Source of the DNA: UBA2779 sp965232165
Lineage (GTDB): Bacteria > Spirochaetota > Spirochaetia > DSM-2461
NCBI GenBank assembly: GCA_965232165.1
Contig: CBDDOY010000001.1
Span: forward strand, 1,612,001-1,676,000
Length of the DNA stretch: 64,000 nucleotides
Direction: 5' to 3'
The position numbers and the translations under genes were made by a program. Under the pieces are notes generated by a model that had not been told where the DNA came from, did no database searches, and saw only the letters and a list, made by a program, of their open reading frames with translations. This document shows, one piece after another, positions 60,741 through 64,000 of the stretch. Within the stretch, counting starts at the first letter, position 1, and every line of letters begins with the position of its first letter.

Positions 60741-62546
60741 ATGACTGATCAGCAAAGTGATAAGGTTCTAATGAGAAATCAGCCGGAGATGCCTTCATAT
60801 TTTAGCGATGATAGAATTGGAAGAGAAACCTTCCTCTCTCAAATAGGCGCTATTGGGAATGAGTACAGGAATTTGTTCAGCATGCTCTGCGAAATGCTGG
60901 AACCTGATTTGAACTATAAGAAGTTCATCAATAAAATGCTTCCCCAATTTCCTGCCATTGTCGAAATGCTCGACGTGCTTATGGAGCATTTGCAGGAAGG
61001 CCGGTGTGGAATCATTGTCAAAGCCCTCCAGGGGGATCAGACGGTAAGCGCCCGTATAATCCTAACCGAAAGAGATTCGTCCAGGTTTTGGTATTGGTAT
61101 ATTGAGAATGCCTGGCTGACAGCAAAGAATTCGAATCAAGAATCCTACCCAACCGTCGAGTCGTTTCAGAAGATGCGAGGATTCTCCGCCGGTATTCTCC
61201 AAAGGTTGGTTCTTTCCGATATCTCCAGGGAATTCATCGATAAACATGCCAATGAGATAGTCCTTTATTCCATACAGACTGCCAGTAATCATCGTATCAT
61301 CGCTACCCCTGCAACTTTGGATAACATGATTAGCGTCTCACGGAAGAGGGTTCATCAAAATATCACAAAGAGCCTTCAGTTGCAGACTGAAATTTCCCGT
61401 TTGTTAGGAATGCCGAATGCCGCACTGCTGAACTCTGCTTCTGGGGGAGATGATAAGTTCTGGTATCGATTCACCAAGGCATTTATGGAAAATAGAGAGA
61501 GATTGATTGCGAGGAAAATCAATCTTTCGACAGAAATGCAAACTGCGGTCGAGATACTCTTGGAATTCGTACGGAATGAACTGGACCAGAAAGAGACGGA
61601 CGAAAAAGAGCGTGAAGAGAAGATGAAGGCTATGAAGGGCATTCTTCTCTCCATCGCCAAGAAGAGTGAATACATTGTGAGTGTCAAGGAATTTACTAAA
61701 TTATTTGATCCATATATTGAACGGTGGCCGGACATGCAGGCAGAGTTTGGCCGTCATTATATGACGAAATCAGGGCGGGCAGGGTTGCCTGTTGTTGTCA
61801 ATATTGGCACCGATTATATTTATCGGAATCATGTGTATATACTCTTCAAATCACTTCATAGCACAGCCTCTTCCGAGATGAAAGAGCAATATGTGAAGAA
61901 GTTCAGGGATGTGCTGCGGTCGAATAATAGAAATGGGGTTACAGTATTCTCGAATATCAGTTCTTTCCGAGATGCTATCAAGGAGAGTCTCAATAGGGAA
62001 TATCCTGTTTTAAACAATCTGATCAATAATCCCCGCATTGTCGCAGATGGTATCATTCATTACGGTACCAAGGTGTTGAAGAAATCGGATATGAATAGGC
62101 TCAAAGTTGTATTGGAGAAGTATTTTGTACCCGGCACCGTGCGGTATAGAGTCCTTGATGAGTTATTTGGACTTGCCTTGTCTCATGTGTTTGAAGAGGC
62201 CTATTCTCAGTTGATGCCGTGGCGCCGATTTTTGATGCGGATATCCGGGCGTTATGAGAGCTATCTGAAAATGTATAATCCTATTGTTCGGTACGAGAGA
62301 ACACAAAAACAGGTCGTCAAGAACGAAAAAAAATCCAGAAGAACGAAGCCAAAAAAAGTTTCGAAAAAGAAATCAGCTTCAAAGAATAAAACCGGCAGCT
62401 TAAATGAAGAACGGACGGCCTCAAGGCAGGGCACCGGAAGGCAGGGACTCAGTGACAAAGCATCCAAGCCGTCGAAGACCTATACGGCTAACCAGAGGGA
62501 GAGTATCTGGAGTGAATATCAGGATTTGCAGAAGAAAAAAAAGTAG
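60741..62546 (+). CDS. Protein of unknown function, soluble, basic tail
   Basis: A 601-residue protein with no signal peptide or membrane helix. Most of it is predicted helical and rich in charged residues (for example NELDQKETDEKEREEKMKAM near 280-300). The last 90 residues are very basic and of low complexity (KKSRRTKPKKVSKKKSAS), suggesting nucleic-acid or membrane-surface binding. I recognise no catalytic motif and no family. The start ATG is preceded by GTAGGAG. It lies 8 bp upstream of prfB and may be co-transcribed with it. Codon use is like that of its neighbours. Confidence 0.7.
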   Translation: MTDQQSDKVLMRNQPEMPSYFSDDRIGRETFLSQIGAIGNEYRNLFSMLCEMLEPDLNYKKFINKMLPQFPAIVEMLDVLMEHLQEGRCGIIVKALQGDQTVSARIILTERDSSRFWYWYIENAWLTAKNSNQESYPTVESFQKMRGFSAGILQRLVLSDISREFIDKHANEIVLYSIQTASNHRIIATPATLDNMISVSRKRVHQNITKSLQLQTEISRLLGMPNAALLNSASGGDDKFWYRFTKAFMENRERLIARKINLSTEMQTAVEILLEFVRNELDQKETDEKEREEKMKAMKGILLSIAKKSEYIVSVKEFTKLFDPYIERWPDMQAEFGRHYMTKSGRAGLPVVVNIGTDYIYRNHVYILFKSLHSTASSEMKEQYVKKFRDVLRSNNRNGVTVFSNISSFRDAIKESLNREYPVLNNLINNPRIVADGIIHYGTKVLKKSDMNRLKVVLEKYFVPGTVRYRVLDELFGLALSHVFEEAYSQLMPWRRFLMRISGRYESYLKMYNPIVRYERTQKQVVKNEKKSRRTKPKKVSKKKSASKNKTGSLNEERTASRQGTGRQGLSDKASKPSKTYTANQRESIWSEYQDLQKKKK

Positions 62547-62554
62547 AGAACAGT

Positions 62555-63662
62555 ATGCTCAGTGATTTAATACCCATCTTAAAAGACCTGGAAAACAACA
62601 TCCTTGATACATGGAGGGGGCTTTGACTCGGCAGGACTGAAGCAGGAGGCATCGCGCCTTGAGAAACTCTCCTCGGCAGCGGAGTTTTGGCAGAACAGGG
62701 AACATGCCGAAAGAACGATGGCCGAGATCAAGAGACTCAAGACACGCTATGAACCCTGGGATGTGCTGCTGAAGGATGTCGAGAATGTGTCTATACTTCT
62801 TGAATTGGCCAGAGAGGCCGACGATGAGGAGATGGAAGATGAAATCCGAAAGGCGTTGGAAGCGGCGAGATTGACCTATGAGAGGCTTAGCGCCCTTGAA
62901 CTCCTCGGGGAACAGAACGATGCGGCATCGGCCTTCCTCTCCATCCACTCCGGCGCTGGAGGAACCGAATCCTGTGATTGGACCGCCATGCTGTACAGGA
63001 TGTATGGCCGCTGGGTGGAGCGGCATGAATTCAAGATGACCTTGCTGGATATACAGGATGCCGAGGGCGGAATGAAATCCGTTGACCTTCAGATTGATGG
63101 ACAGTATGCGCATGGGTTTCTTAAGGGGGAGGGCGGCATACACCGGCTTGTTCGCATCAGTCCTTTTGATTCGGCATCCCGGAGACATACTTCTTTTGCC
63201 TCGGTATATGTATCGCCGATTTTCGACGATGATATTGAAGAGATCGAAGTCAGGCCGGAGGAGGTCCGGGTGGATACCTATAGGGCTTCCGGGGCTGGAG
63301 GTCAGCATGTCAATAAAACCTCAAGCGCTGTACGTATGACACATCTTGAATCCGGTATAGTCGTTCAATGCCAGAATGAAAGAAGTCAGCTCAAAAACCG
63401 TGCGACGGCCATGAAAGTGCTGAAGTCACGTCTTTACGAGTATTACCGGCAGAAACAGGAAGAAGAAAGGGCCGCGGACGCCGCTGAGAAGAAAGACATT
63501 GGTTGGGGAAGCCAGATACGTTCTTATGTATTCCATCCCTATACCATGGTGAAAGATATCCGGACTCGGCATGAGACAGGGAACATCCAGGCCGTGATGG
63601 ACGGCGATCTTGATCCCTTTATTGACGCATATCTGCGTTGGCGCGGTAGAATGACGCCGTGA
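62555..63662 (+). CDS. prfB: Peptide chain release factor 2 (programmed +1 frameshift)
   Basis: RF2 of about 368 residues made from two frames. Codons 1-23 run from ATG 62555 to CTT 62621-62623, then an in-frame TGA (62624-62626). A +1 shift at CTT-TGA continues as GAC TCG GCA in the main frame to 63662. GGAGGGGG stands directly before CTT, so GGAGG acts as the internal Shine-Dalgarno element with a 3-base spacer. The main frame has SPF (stop-codon recognition, in RISPFDSASRR) and GGQ (in SGAGGQHVNKTSSAVR), both normal. RF2 recognises TGA/TAA, so low RF2 levels increase shifting: autoregulation. Confidence 0.96.
62613..62626 (+). promoter_or_regulatory. prfB frameshift site
   Basis: GGAGGGGGCTTTGAC (62613-62627): SD-like GGAGG, 3-base spacer, slippery CTT, TGA, C. 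Standard RF2 arrangement in a compact form without the usual TAT spacer. Confidence 0.9.
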
Positions 63663-64000
63663 AACTTGGCTTTCTTCGGGCTCTTCTCTTTATCGCCGTA
63701 TTTCCAGCCATTGTCTTGCGCCTGCCCGCATTGAATACACTGGCTGCCGAGAAGAAGGAATGGAATGTAGGGGTGGCCGAATTCGAAATCGACCCCAATG
63801 ATTCGTCCCTGATATCGGTCTCATCCGTGATGAGTCGGCTTGTTCAGGATCAATTGAACCAGGCACGGACACATAAGCTGTCGGTCGTGGAAAAGTATGC
63901 TATTGCCAATGAGACTGTCAGGGCCGCAAAACTCAAGCGGATCAACACGCTCAAGGGATATCACGAGAACTTGGATAAGCTCCTCTTCGAATTCAATATC
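63659..64000 (+). CDS. Exported protein, N-terminal part (3' end outside window)
   Basis: The frame opens at GTG 63659, overlapping the prfB stop (GTGA), and reads through to the window end. A signal peptide (KLGFLRALLFIAVFPAIVL) is followed by LAAEKKEWNVGVAEFEID and a helical region (RLVQDQLNQARTHKLSVVE). The 'WNVGVAEFE' start with later 'SxxMSRLVQDQL' resembles exported spirochaete proteins that precede PEGA domains, but no family can be fixed from 114 residues. Translation is probably coupled to prfB. Confidence 0.65.
   Translation, partial: MKLGFLRALLFIAVFPAIVLRLPALNTLAAEKKEWNVGVAEFEIDPNDSSLISVSSVMSRLVQDQLNQARTHKLSVVEKYAIANETVRAAKLKRINTLKGYHENLDKLLFEFNI

Overview
The window looks like a spirochaete chromosome of moderate GC. 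The evidence is the core segment at the right end: tmRNA, smpB, a PEGA/formylglycine-type membrane protein, two signal peptidase I genes, hemW and prfB. From memory, the order smpB-lepB-hemW also occurs in treponemes. Large secreted beta-barrel proteins and lipoproteins agree with a diderm spirochaete. The assignment is an inference from gene content and no search was run.

Layout. 1-2.8 kb: the end of an ABC exporter and a convergent outer-membrane barrel gene. 3.3-53.7 kb: an accessory island with a 262-bp inverted-repeat element at each end in opposite orientation (3291-3552 and 53450-53711; another copy at 4384-4645). 54.3-64 kb: core genes.

The island has three parts. (i) 4.9-24.1 kb, minus strand: IS256-type element, two type III methyltransferase genes (mod1, mod2), a DUF1016 nuclease, a type III restriction subunit (res), an OLD-like ATPase, then sbcD-rhuM-sbcC-DUF262/HNH, ending in a stump of an ADP-ribosylglycohydrolase gene. 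(ii) 24.7-39.8 kb, plus strand: gene remnants (cyclase tail, Cas3 HD start, integrase piece), an aspartate-racemase-type gene, a tandem duplication of a lipoprotein and an Rpn/PD-(D/E)XK gene, an AlbA_2 ATPase followed by a membrane-anchored NACHT NTPase with a 25-unit (Arg-Asp-Leu) repeat, and a secreted protease-barrel gene with two small exported proteins. (iii) 39.9-53.1 kb, minus strand: a second version of the restriction-modification locus: HTH regulator, deleted PLD helicase, truncated mod5, GxxExxY gene split by a second IS256 element, mod4, a chimeric GxxExxY gene, mod3, rhuM and a second res.

The most unusual system is the set of five type III mod genes (four full, one partial). 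They share near-identical ends and have different central, target-recognition-like regions, next to two near-identical res genes. Coding and intergenic DNA here carries short dispersed repeats of the form ACCACGAAA-GACACGAAA, in-frame palindromes and 21-bp tandem repeats. Several chimeric junctions lie exactly in these repeats, which suggests that recombination between them reshuffles the locus. If all Mod proteins can pair with the same Res, the cell could change methylation and restriction specificity by recombination.

Limits: domain names come from motif recognition by eye, starts were chosen from visible ribosome-binding sites, and repeat boundaries are accurate to a few bases.
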